Below are positions 10,694 to 20,914 of a DNA stretch of 58,591 bases, piece after piece. The stretch is from Brevipalpus yothersi (Eukaryota > Arthropoda > Arachnida > Trombidiformes > Tenuipalpidae). The stretch lies in the NCBI GenBank assembly GCA_003956705.1, contig QZCP01000287.1, positions 1 through 58,591 of the forward strand, written 5' to 3'. Position 1 is the stretch's first letter. Each line of letters begins with the position of its first letter. The position numbers and the translations under genes were made by a program. The notes beneath the pieces are model-generated. The model had not been told where the DNA came from. It was given only the letters and a program-made list of their open reading frames with translations, and searched no databases.

Positions 10694-11658
10694 ATGATGA
10701 ACTGTTTAGCTCTTCGTTTTGTGATTCAACGTTTACTGTTCTTAAGTGTTGTGAATAATTTTTTTACCATTATTCTGGTCAAATCAGCTCGTCCATCGAA
10801 AGAGAATCAAGATAAAATCAAAAATATGGTCAATGAATGGTACAAAAAAAGTCCCACCAAACGTGATCACGGATTATTTCCATTCAAAGGCCATGAAACA
10901 GTTCCTATGTTGAAACCTCCTCCTTCTGATGCTAATGAGTTTATCGATCCTTTTAGTTGGGTTGAATGGGACAATAGATTAGGTAAGTGGACATTCTTGA
11001 TTGTTTTACAGATCATAATCAATTTTTCTTTCACAATTTACCGAACGTTTCCACAGGAACTTTATCTTTTTTCCATCCAATCACACGATTTGACGATCGA
11101 GCTCATCCTCTTCAGTTAGGTCAAGTGTATCAGCCACATTTAGACAATCGAAAATATGAGCTCAGTGCAAGGCCAAATTCTCGTATGCATCCTCTCCAGC
11201 ATAGCTATGAAAGTGATCATTACGAAGGCCATTCACATCATCACGGTGGTCATGGTAGTCACACGTACCATAAGCATACTGTCCACTTCATACCGATTCC
11301 AATTATTCATCATCCGGTGGAACATCATGATCGCCATGAGAAGAAGGATGTCAACTCATGGATATGGCCATTATTAATTGCAACATTTCTTCCCATCATA
11401 TTGAGTGCAATCCTTCTTCCATTGGCTTTGATATTGTTGACCAATTTATTTATGCTATTGTCACAAATTATCACTGGATTCGGAGGCAATCAAGGTGGCG
11501 GAAGTCTAGTTCCAGTGTTTCCTCCGGGAGGCGGAGGTGGAGGAGGAACCAACACCAATACAGGTCGTCGAAAGCGAGAAGTAAATGATCATCAGATAAA
11601 CATATCCATTGATCGAATTCATCAATATCTAGTGAAAGCAATACAGCAATATGATTGA
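10694..11658 (+). CDS. Uncharacterised 296-aa His/Gly-rich secreted/membrane protein
   Basis: Two exons, 10694-10982 and 11057-11658, spliced in phase 1 (TTAG|GTAAGT; CCACAG|GAA). The protein has an N-terminal hydrophobic signal/anchor (LLFLSVVNNFFTIILVKSA), a charged linker, and a His-rich tract (about residues 165-205, HYEGHSHHHGGHGSHTYH). It then has a strong transmembrane segment (WPLLIATFLPIILSAILLPL onward), a Gly-rich loop (GGGGGGG), a dibasic furin-like site GRRKREV, and a short amphipathic C terminus (SIDRIHQYLVKAIQQYD). This resembles a common but poorly described arthropod plan: signal peptide, hydrophobic segment, dibasic site, C-terminal helix. AATAAA at 11863-11868 may be its poly(A) signal. 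Function is unknown; the His-rich region could bind metal. Confidence 0.78.
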
Positions 11659-11862
11659 GAATGAATTCCGAAAGGGATGAAGGGTCCTGTGCTTCATTCC
11701 AAAGGTTCAACCAATTGATTTGTAATCATGTAGGCAGCTCAAAGCTCAGATCTCAAATGACGAAATTCTTCAGAAGTAGTATTTGATCCTGCACATAATA
11801 TATATTGAATGATGAGGATTCAATAATCGATTTTGCATTAAGATCACTGTAAATTTTCAGCA

Positions 11863-11868
11863 AATAAA
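11863..11868 (+). terminator. Candidate poly(A) signal
   Basis: AATAAA about 205 nt downstream of the stop codon of the His/Gly-rich protein gene. Confidence 0.5.
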
Positions 11869-12466
11869 CATCTAAAATATTCGACCAACAGCCGTCGAGA
11901 CAGCAGTAAATAGCTTGTAAGTTTTTTGAAATTCTTTTCAAGACAGAGCAAAAAACACGACAAAATTGGAGAACCTTACGTGAAGCGAAAATTTTTGGCA
12001 GAATTTTCAGACAATTTTTCATCAATCATTTGGTTGATTACTTCTAGAGAATTTTATCGGCATTTCTCGGCGAAGAAATTGGCTGATTTCTAATGGTGAA
12101 CGTTAAAATATTTAACCCGACTCTGACTCTATGATTATGAAAAATTTGAATAAAATCACAGATCTCGAGAGACAATATTTCTCAGCGAATTTGGTCCACA
12201 AAGCAAAACTCGAATCATATCTCGTTTCAATCACATAGAGTGACAATGATATATTTCACCTCATGTTATAGAGATGGATATGATTGTACAACTTTCAGGA
12301 GATAGATAGAGAGAGGGAGAGAAAAAAGAGAAAGAAACAAACTGAATCAGAGCAGTCAAGCACATGAGGCCATCGAGCGCATAGCGAAAGAATTATGAAA
12401 TGATAAGCATGAAGCCGACTTCCAGTAAAGTAAAGTAAGCGAGAGGTGAATTATCGTTATTTCTTC
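11869..12466. other. Intergenic region
   Basis: Separates the convergent His/Gly-rich gene and SCAMP. AT-rich with a short GA-rich stretch near 12310. No gene was recognised. Confidence 0.4.
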
Positions 12467-14526
12467 TCAGTACCGTAAACCAGGTCCAGGATTATTGGAT
12501 CCTCCTCCACTGAAAGCCTATGGATAGAAAGGCATATTCGAGTTGATGAATGTTACAGCTGAGTGGCTCAAGATTAACATCATAACATGAAATCTTACCT
12601 GACTCATCGCCTGCCGAGTTACACCTTCAGCAAGTGAGGCGGCGGCGTTTCTTGTGAACTCGTTTTTCAGGGCTCCTTGTCGGAACTCATCTTGAGCTTT
12701 GGCTAAACTGACGTTGTCGTTCTTTCGATACAAGTCATGAATCTGAAACAGAAATTTGAGATAGAGAAACCAGATATCAGACACATCGGTGTACAGTACC
12801 TGAATAAGAACGAGAACTGAGAGGACAGCATAGCTGATCAAGATTGTGGTGATAAACCAAACGAATATTCTCAGGGGGGTAGAGTTGTGTGACTTGAATG
12901 CCGTAATTAGACCACTGTTGTAATAGAGAAGAGAACAAGAACAAATTGTTCAGAGGGAAAAATTAAAAAGATTTCGATGATAATTGAAGAGATGTACTTC
13001 TAGAAATTAGATGATCGAAAAGATTCCTCACCATGAAGCCGAGGTAGGAATGCCAACCGCCCAAAATACAGACAGAACGCATTGACAGAAGAATACAAAG
13101 AAAAATACCATGAAATTGAACGAACTGTCATTCCTAAAGAGAGGAAAAAATGGAATAAATTAGTAAGAAAATAGGCTCAAACCTTTAAGGTATGAAAGGT
13201 ATCACCACAATATTCTGTTTAGAATATTTTGAGAGGAAGCCAAGCAACTTGCTGTTATAATCATGTAAAAGAATCTAGGCTATTCATGAAATAAGATCAA
13301 AATGAAAAAAGAGGAAATGTGTAACCCAACTCTAATGCTCTGACAAAGTTTGTTAGTGGGTGACAATGAAGCAATTATGAGCACTCCCCATTGCAAAATG
13401 GGTGTGTAATTGGAAAACAAGAGCTCAGGCAGGGAGAGAACAACTGTAAACAGCTTCCTATCAAAATGAAGATGATAATGAAGATTATAGAGTCCTGATC
13501 ACGAAAAGCATGTGGAATAGAGTTTCTTTGGTAAAAAGAAATATTCGTGATCGTGATAGAGCTAGAGAGCTCTATTTACTAACCGAAAAGCTTTATAAAG
13601 TGGTCTAAACCAACAAACGAATGATAATGGTGTGAAAAACAATAGAGCCATGATAGAAGATATGAATATTTCGCTGCTGTCATCTTCGATGAATATCGCT
13701 ATACCACCAAGAGAGTTGAGGATTAGTACTACAACATAGACTGTGGAAGAGAAAATCGATAAGAGAAAAGATAATGATTGGTAAGTTAAACGGAAATCAA
13801 AAATAGCATTATTCTGAGAGACAACTTACACATCCATAAATAGTATGCATGTCTAACTATTTTTTGGAACTCCACTGGAATTTCAACATTGATATCCTGG
13901 TAGAAACAGGGTCCAATAGGACATATTTTGGGAAGTGGAGGCCAATTATTTTCTCGTAATCCTGGAACTGTGTTTTTCAATCGTTCCTCTCTAGCAGCCA
14001 ATTCTCTTTCTTTTTCCTCTAATTCTCTTTGCCTTCTTTGCAATTCTTCTTGTGTGAGTGTCATTGCTGGTGTTGATGTGTATGGAGGCGGTGGTCCATT
14101 AGCAGATTGACCAGAACCCACATTTCCAGGAGGCTTGGTGGGAACAGCTGAGGTTTGTAAAACCGCTGGTTGACTTACCTGGATGGCCAGGACGAAGGAT
14201 AAACAGAGACAAAAGTTAGTTAGCATGAAAAAACAGCATAAAACATCGAAAATCAACTATTTACATTGGTTCTTGCTTGATTAGTTTGATTAGCAAATGG
14301 ATTATATTCATCCAGATTGGAATTAACATTGCTATTACCACTAGTTGCTTGAGTTATTGAGGAATCCTGTGGAAACACATACAGAAAGTAGCCATATTAC
14401 TATCACAAACATACACACACACACACTGTATCCATCATACGGAATGGGGAGTGTTTCTCATTATCTTACCTTAAATGGATCATCAAATGGATCAGCGAAT
14501 GGATTTGGTTCCTCAAAACCTGCCAT
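12467..14526 (-). CDS. SCAMP: Secretory carrier-associated membrane protein (SCAMP)
   Basis: Four-helix membrane protein of recycling endosomes and secretory vesicles. Eight exons join in phase: 14470-14526, 14265-14366, 13830-14178, 13584-13740, 13032-13133, 12800-12914, 12599-12742 and 12467-12517. They give 358 aa (vertebrate SCAMP1 is about 338). The N terminus has NPF-type EH-domain ligands (EPNPFADPFDDPFKD; EYNPFANQ). Next come a proline-rich stretch (NGPPPPYTSTP) and a heptad-rich coiled coil (LTQEELQRRQRELEEKERE). The SCAMP core follows: NNWPPLPKICPIGPCFYQDI, then helices with LSFVCWFRPLYKAF, NDSSFNFMVFF and FCQCVLSVFWAVGIPTS. The C-terminal cytosolic segment includes RNAAASLAEGVTRQAMSQ. 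Every SCAMP landmark is present and no frame is broken. Confidence 0.95.
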
Positions 14527-16122
14527 CCTGATATGCTATTAATGTATACAATTATATAACTTATGTCTTCACACACACACAGACAGGACAAGCCTCACTG
14601 ATCACTAGAACACCACTGTCACCAGACAATATTTTCACAATACATCCGGCACACAATGTTAAAAATCAAATCAGTAATCTGCCATCCACACACAAACAAT
14701 ACAAATATTTAATTGACCAATATTAAAGTGCCGATTAATACACCTTTTTTTGAAAAAATGCGAGAGACAATCAAAACGCAAAGCAAAACGTATGCATTCA
14801 GTAACTGAATTGTCAGTAAAAGTTGTTTTCATGCATACACAGTTGATAATCTAGTTCACCAGATGGCGTACACAAAGATAAGAGAGGCAAAACTTTTTGT
14901 TGAACTTTGATCGTTGGTTTGAGAAAAAATTAAACTATTGTGTGATAAATTTGCGAGTTTTGTGTAGTTTAAAATTTATTGAAAGTCCGAATTTTCGGGA
15001 GAGAATCGGATTATGAGGATGAATGTTTGAGATATCAGTTGAGGATGATCGATTCGATGCATTGATTTTTGGACTTTATTCAGCTTGAAACCTAGCTTGT
15101 GGGAAAAGTTCTAACGATTGAACTTCGAAGAAAAATTAGATTGGATCATTTATTATCAATGCTTGCAAAAATTGTAGAAGAAAATGAGGTGAAATGAATA
15201 TGTATCATGGTTTTTATGTGAGAATGTATTTTCTAAACATGATGTCGGTTGAAAAACTTCGACGATCATTTTGAGCCTAGCGATCCCATTTCGAGCGATG
15301 AAAGCAAAGAGTACGGAGTTGTTGAGTACAAAGTTTACTATTTGGATGAAAGACATGCATTGAGATTAAATGAAAATTTTTTCAACTTCTCGACCAAGGA
15401 TCGATATAACAAGATTTCTAGGAAATTAAGAAGATTCCCCATAACTTACTGATGCATGGATCTTTCTTAAATTATGCTTGAGCATTGTAGCAAAGATAAC
15501 AGAGATCAGCCTTCAATCGTGCCATCGACCTCTAAAATGCACGATATAAATCTCGTCTTTGTAGACATTCCAGACGATATCCGATCAAGTGTGATATGCT
15601 TAGTGTTTCATAACGTTTATGTACATTCATCAAACTGAGACACTTATTAGAAAGTTTTCCCTGATTGCAACTTTTCCTTTTCAAACTTTGTATTCATTAC
15701 AAACTATTCGAAATGTATCTCAATTAGCAGAGTAGATAATAGCTAGGCAATGAATGAATTGTATGGCTAACGAAAAATTTTCATTCATGACGCTGAATGT
15801 TCAAGGATCACAGATTCATGCCCTCTGATCTTGTAACAATACTCAGGAGGAAAAACCTCTCTTACACAATAATAAATTAACCTTGAATTGCATATTATCT
15901 AAACTTGGATACAATCAGATGAAAATACTCGAGAGTAGATAATTACATGATGGCGAGTTGTACTCACAGATCACGAGACATTCAATCAAGTTGGTTCCAA
16001 CAACAATCAGCACTCTAACTATCAATTATCGTAGCCGATTATAGCCTCTAGCCTCTCGATGATGAGATCAGGTGAATTACACGAGCCAGAGGAGGGCTCA
16101 TTTTCATCCTAATTCTCTCGAA
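14527..16122. other. Divergent intergenic region between SCAMP and UGT
   Basis: Carries short AC-rich stretches near 14405-14427 and 14570-14582, and probably promoters for both flanking genes. A 67-codon frame at 15249-15452 (+) has protein-like composition but starts with TTG and has no identified splice partner or homologue. Confidence 0.4.
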
Positions 16123-16130
16123 GATCAGTT
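16123..16130 (+). promoter_or_regulatory. Initiator-like GATCAGTT
   Basis: GATCAGTT lies 46 nt upstream of the UGT start codon. The same octamer precedes two other plus-strand genes. No convincing TATA box was seen upstream. Confidence 0.45.
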
Positions 16131-16175
16131 AATTTCACTTGGTTCAGAAATTTGAGTTCGTTAAGTTTGTCCACA

Positions 16176-17579
16176 ATGAAAATACTCATATTGTCGGTTA
16201 ATGGGTAAGATATTTTTTGACCTTTTCCATGATTTTCTCGAGTTTTCATTTTGCTCCGATTTTGGTGTGTTTTCCAAGAGAGATAATTATTTCAATTTTG
16301 CAGTGCTGGACACATCAATTGTTGCATTGGAATCGGAAAAGTTTTACACAAGTTTGGACATGAGATAGTTTTTGGTGTGGCTGATTCATGTTCCTGGTTG
16401 GTTGATGCGTTCGATTTTTGTTCAGTTGAATTTTTTAAAGATTCTAGCTTGGAAGATGGAAAAAATATCCAAGAAAAGTGGGCTGAAGAGATTGCCGAGT
16501 TTTGCGCTGTGTTCCGTAAATCGGGCGAGGAACAATTTAATGTGATGGATCATGATGTGTTGGAGCATTTCACTCAAATGGTCAAAAATACAGACCATCA
16601 TTATGCTGAAATAATAGCTAAAGTGAATCCTGATGTGGTACTAATTGATTGCTATGTTCGTGTTCCGTCAGTTGAAATTTGTGGAATACCATGGGGTGTA
16701 ATTAATTCAAGCAATCCTCTGAGAGTTTACGATGGTCTACCAGGTGCTCCACCGAAATATGGTGGATTTGCTCTTGGTCAAGATCAATCAGTTTACGATA
16801 AACTGTATCGTTTCAGAAGAGAATTGATCCATGATATGAATCAAGAATATGAGGAATGGTTGAGCATCAAAGGATGTGAAAAGCGAAATACTGGAGATTA
16901 TGAAATTTTTTCTCCTTACCTTAACATTTACATATATCCATCGGATCTTGATTACACTGAGCTTGGTAAGGCACCGGAAGGATGGTTCCGAGCTGATCAT
17001 GCAATCAGACCGATAGATGATTCGCCGATTGGTGTAGATTTGGACGGATTCATCCAGCCTGGAGAAAAGCTGATCTACTTCAGTCTTGGCTCGATGGCCA
17101 GTGCAGATTTGGAATTGATGAATAGAATGATTGACATCTTGAAAAAATCACCTCACAAGTTTATCATCTCCAAGGGAGCTCTTCACGAAAAAATCGAATT
17201 ACCACCCAACATGATCGGAGGAAAGTATCTGAATCAACTCAAAGTTTTATCGAAAGTTGATCTGGTGATCACACATGGTGGGAATAATTCGTTCGTTGAA
17301 GCTCTTTATCATGGAAAACCATTGATTGTGATACCTCTCTTCGGTGATCAACATGACAACGGACGAAGGGTAGAGGACAAAAAAATTGGCCGCTGTTTTC
17401 ATCCATTCAAAGTTACCGAAAGTGAATTGTTGGAGGCAATCGATCAAATACTGAATGATCATGAGCTGAGAAAAAGAGTTGAAGCTTTTGGGCAAAGAAT
17501 ACGTGATTCGAATTATGGTGAAGTTTTATCTGAGAAGCTAGAGAGTATAGTTCAAGATCGAATTAAGATTGAAGTCTGA
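16176..17579 (+). CDS. UDP-glycosyltransferase, soluble bacterial (macrolide GT-like) type
   Basis: GT1-family enzyme that transfers sugar from a nucleotide-sugar donor to small lipophilic acceptors; the likely role is detoxification. A 29-nt first exon (16176-16204, GG|GTAAGA) and exon 16304-17579 (TTTTGCAG|TGC) join to give 434 aa. The N terminus MKILILSVNGAGHINCC holds the expected catalytic His13 in a GxGH motif. The donor-binding signature near the C terminus reads ITHGGNNSFVEALYHGKP and then PLFGDQHDN. There is no signal peptide, C-terminal transmembrane helix or dilysine ER tail, unlike ordinary animal UGTs. It is therefore of the soluble kind reported in spider mites and attributed to bacterial transfer. 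Relics of similar UGT 3' ends lie downstream. Confidence 0.93.
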
Positions 17580-18421
17580 AATTTCTTTCATGAATTTACC
17601 TTTTTTTGGTGATTTTGGAAAGCTCTTGTAACGCTCGAAAGCTCTAGGCAAAACTGTATTGATTTGGAAGCAGAATTTTAGTAATCACAAGTTTCAGTAT
17701 TTCTTTTAACAGTATTTGTTGTATCTACATAAAATAGTGAAAATAATAACAATAATGAAAGTATAACCTGTGTGCACGTAAATCTGAAAAATTCTGAACA
17801 TGAAACGGTCTTCTTAGATTCTTTTTTATAATTATACTCATATTTGGGAGAGTGAAGATAGTAAAATAGTTGTTTAAGGATTCATAAAGTTAGAAATTTC
17901 CGAAAATGTTGGACCTCCTCCCTGCATTATACATGCTAGCAGGATTTTTCACATAATTCTTCTTTAATCTTCGATATTTGATAAGATGGTTGCTCAAAAA
18001 ATTCTATATTATACCTGAAGATATGAATAATTAGGAAAAAAATTTTGGCAGAAATCTGATGATCATAATTCTAGATATCAATCATGAAATAATGTAGGAA
18101 TTGATAGATTCGCTAACACTAAAGAGTTATGCAGAAATGCAATACTACTGAATTTTATTCTGTTCCAATTCCGGATATTTTTGGTTAGCTGAAATTTTTT
18201 ATTATTCACACTCTTGTCGAAAGTGAGACAATAAGTTACAAAATCCGACTTTACCAATGTAATTTCTGAAGAAAATATGCTAGCTAAGTTATCTGAAATA
18301 GGAAGGGCTCTTGATTCTTCATAGTAAGTTCCAGAAAAACTAAGATGAAATAAATTGAATCTTCGCTAAAATTGTACCTGACGCAACCTTCAAAGCTGAT
18401 TCTTTCAGTCATTTGATTGAA
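17580..18421. other. Intergenic region downstream of UGT
   Basis: AT-rich sequence with no supported gene. It leads into a carboxypeptidase-derived duplicate that starts near 18422. Confidence 0.4.
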
Positions 18422-18865
18422 GTCAAATGCTGAAGTCTCGGGCTCAGAGAAAGGTCCTTTTCCAGGATAAATTTCGGAACAAGCATGAGCATCCGGTGCC
18501 AGAATGTAGCCAGCAGCAAAATTTCGATAAAGATCAACTCCAATACACTAAGAATCAACTGCTGGACGCCTATTTAGATATATTGGTTAAGATCGAATGG
18601 TGGAATTGATTATGGATTTCAAACTTATATATGTTCTTTCGCCACAGTCTGTTGGATGTCCAAGTTGTAACATATCCATCGAGATCCATCTGAGGTGCGA
18701 TATGGAAATCAAAGATGTCCAAAAAACCAACTATTACGCGTCAGAATATCATTAATTATGTGTAGACATGTGGCAGAACTGATAAACTCTCGCGCATACA
18801 TTTCACATTCCAAGAAGACGATTTACTTTTGGACAGTTTGATTGTGTGAATTTCTGGTCAGTTCT
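18422..18865 (-). pseudogene. Carboxypeptidase pseudogene fragment (intron-retaining duplicate)
   Basis: About 440 bp closely match the functional M14 carboxypeptidase gene at about 21510-21945. The match covers part of its exon 3, the intervening short intron and part of exon 2, in the same orientation. Because the intron is retained, it arose by DNA duplication rather than retrotransposition. It is dead. The codon for Trp246 (in DSWCIG) is now TAG (18548-18550), and the intron donor GTAAGT has become ATAAGT (T at 18628). The copy starts and ends abruptly, and both the 5' exons and the C-terminal exons are missing. Confidence 0.88.
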
Positions 18866-18940
18866 CTTTGTTAGTTATGATGAGCTGTGCCGTATGAGAA
18901 TGTAACCGACTCCTAGTTTGAATCGAAAAGTATGAAAAGT

Positions 18941-18990
18941 GGCTCGCAATCGATCAACTGCTAAATGATGAGGAGCTAAGGAAGCTGAGT
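18941..18990 (+). pseudogene. UGT 3'-end relic
   Basis: About 45-50 bp (GCAATCGATCAACTGCTAAA onward) resemble the UGT sequence at about 17435-17480, which encodes the AIDQILNDHELRK helix. The match is short and lies just beyond the carboxypeptidase relic, on the UGT strand. It is probably a remnant of a lost UGT copy, although chance similarity is possible at this length. Confidence 0.5.
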
Positions 18991-19346
18991 TCGTGATGAT
19001 CGACTGACAAATTGTGAGCTCCAAAAATCTTCTTCCAGAGAGTTTACTCAATTATTTATATAGGTCGAGAAAAATCAAGGCTAGACAGCAGACAAAATTA
19101 CTGAGGATAAAGAGCTCTCTAAACAATTAGGCAGGAAATATACACAAGACACACAAGGTCATGAATTTGATGGGCCTCGAGAAGTTTTTAGTGCTTCTTA
19201 CGGAAGAGTCAGGAGGAGAGTGAGAAACTTTTTATGACCTCTTGACTAACATCCGTAGATTGTCTGATCATTAACCTCCTCAGAATTCATTTTGAAGAGC
19301 TAACAAAGTCTCATTCATTCCTATGAGCATTTCAAGAGAAGTTCTT

Positions 19347-19354
19347 GATCAGTT
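19347..19354 (+). promoter_or_regulatory. Initiator-like GATCAGTT
   Basis: GATCAGTT followed by AAGTTC, 43 nt upstream of the start codon of the 101-aa membrane protein gene. Confidence 0.45.
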
Positions 19355-19396
19355 AAGTTCATCCGTTATCATCTATTTTTTTGTGAATTTTCAAAA

Positions 19397-19810
19397 ATGA
19401 CCGAATTAGTGGATTACAATTATGGTGATGAATCTCTCGAATATATTCTTCCTGTTAACAATGATTCTGTTTTATGCTATGACAAATCCAGCGAAACAAT
19501 TCCCATGTCGGATCTACTTGATTGTGCAGGTAAGTCTCCTCATTGTCTTTTTTTTCAACTTTCCGTCTCATCATTCTCTATCTCATCTTTTTTTTTCACA
19601 ATCTTAAACTTTTTTCCCTTTTATTTGTGATTTCTAGTTTCAACTTGGAATTATATAGTCATACTAATTGCCTTCATACTCGGTGTCTTAGTCGCCAAGT
19701 GCTTCCGCAGTGCATTGTCGTATGAGGTCCTGACTGAAGGTAAAGAAACAATTAACAATAGAGCTGATGGAGTCCAACCAGATACACAATCCTCGTCTTC
19801 TCTACCGTGA
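19397..19810 (+). CDS. Uncharacterised 101-aa single-pass membrane protein
   Basis: Two exons, 19397-19529 and 19638-19810, spliced in phase 1 (GCAG|GTAAGT; TTTCTAG|TTT). The acidic N-terminal domain (MTELVDYNYGDESLEYILP) is followed by a single hydrophobic helix (WNYIVILIAFILGVLVAKCF, about residues 48-67). A short tail with basic and Ser residues ends QPDTQSSSSLP. There is no cleavable signal peptide. Two Cys precede the helix and one lies at its end. AATAAA at 19962-19967 is about 150 nt past the stop. The gene sits between UGT and carboxypeptidase relics. No family is recognised. Confidence 0.68.
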
Positions 19811-19961
19811 CCACCATCGCCAGTCCAACGCCGAAAATTTCAAAGAATATAGAGAACTTAATTTAAAAATTTCTGAAATTTTCTAAAAGGCAGCATTTAT
19901 AAACAGTTTTTTGTGAATTAAAAAAATCGAGACAAACAAGAAAAATAGCATCGATAATATG

Positions 19962-19967
19962 AATAAA
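19962..19967 (+). terminator. Candidate poly(A) signal
   Basis: AATAAA about 150 nt downstream of the stop codon of the 101-aa membrane protein gene. Confidence 0.55.
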
Positions 19968-20430
19968 ATCTATAATACCAATCGATCGTCTAATCCAAGA
20001 TCTCTGTGAAGCTTATCATGAAAACAAACTTACCTCGGCGTCTTCAAAGACATCCTTTAATCCTTATTCGCCCCATTTTAGAACCAGAGTATGTATTATT
20101 TCACCCAATCTTCATAATGTATCATGCAGTGAATCGCCAGGCATATGATCGTCTTGAACCAAAATTAGAGTCTGAACAGGTCCAAAAATTCATCATCAAT
20201 TTGATCGAAAAACACTCTACTAAGTGAGTCAAAATATATGCCTAGAGCTAGACTTCAACTGAGGTTTATCACCAGAATTATAGAGAGAGATTCAATCATA
20301 TACATATTCATCCAGTTTTTCAGACAGCCATCAATCTTAATTGATTTCGCTTCTACTCTAAGCCCCTTTCAAGTGGCTTTTTCTGACTAAATGAGCAGAA
20401 GGAAATCTTTGAGATTTTGATACCAGCCAA

Positions 20431-20498
20431 ACGATAAGTGATTCAAATTATGGAGAAAAATTATCTGAAAAACTCTTCAGCATTGTCGAAGATGAGAC
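20431..20498 (+). pseudogene. UGT C-terminal relic
   Basis: Translates as ISDSNYGEKLSEKLFSIVED, closely matching the intact UGT C terminus (IRDSNYGEVLSEKLESIVQD at about 17500-17560). Only the 3' tip is recognisable, and the preceding sequence no longer resembles a UGT. It indicates that at least one further UGT copy once lay here. Confidence 0.75.
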
Positions 20499-20775
20499 CA
20501 GGACTGAGGATCAAAATTTTTCCTCTCTAATGTTTTTCTGTTGCACTGTGAATAGAAATTGTTTCAATAAGTGATGATTGTTAATAAAAAAAACGACTTT
20601 TCCTTGAATGCAACTCATTTTTAATTCAAAACACCCCTAATTGAAAGAATGACCATTTTCTAATAGCTTCCTTTGGCATTCTAGCTTCTGAGTATCAAAT
20701 TTTGTTGAATTAATTATGATTATTCATCAGATTGAGAAATGTTTTTTGATCATGATGATTCTTTTTTTCAGGGAA

Positions 20776-20781
20776 TTTATT
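20776..20781 (-). terminator. Candidate poly(A) signal for carboxypeptidase
   Basis: TTTATT on the plus strand reads AATAAA on the minus strand, about 135 nt past the carboxypeptidase stop codon. Confidence 0.5.
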
Positions 20782-20914
20782 CAACTCTCGATAATTCAAG
20801 AACAAAATAAATAACATTTTCATGGATATGATGATTTACGATATTTTGGTGAACATAATTGTTGATAAAAATTTGTGTCTCCCAATGAACATGATAATGA
20901 CTAGTCAATATAAT

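Noticed and set aside
15249..15452. 67-codon frame with protein-like composition between SCAMP and UGT
   Set aside because: Starts with TTG, has no plausible acceptor and no recognised relatives; it could be a relic exon but this cannot be supported.
20006..20227. 73-codon frame with protein-like sequence upstream of the UGT relic
   Set aside because: GTG start, no domain and no clear splice partner; it may be a degraded exon in the decayed cluster.
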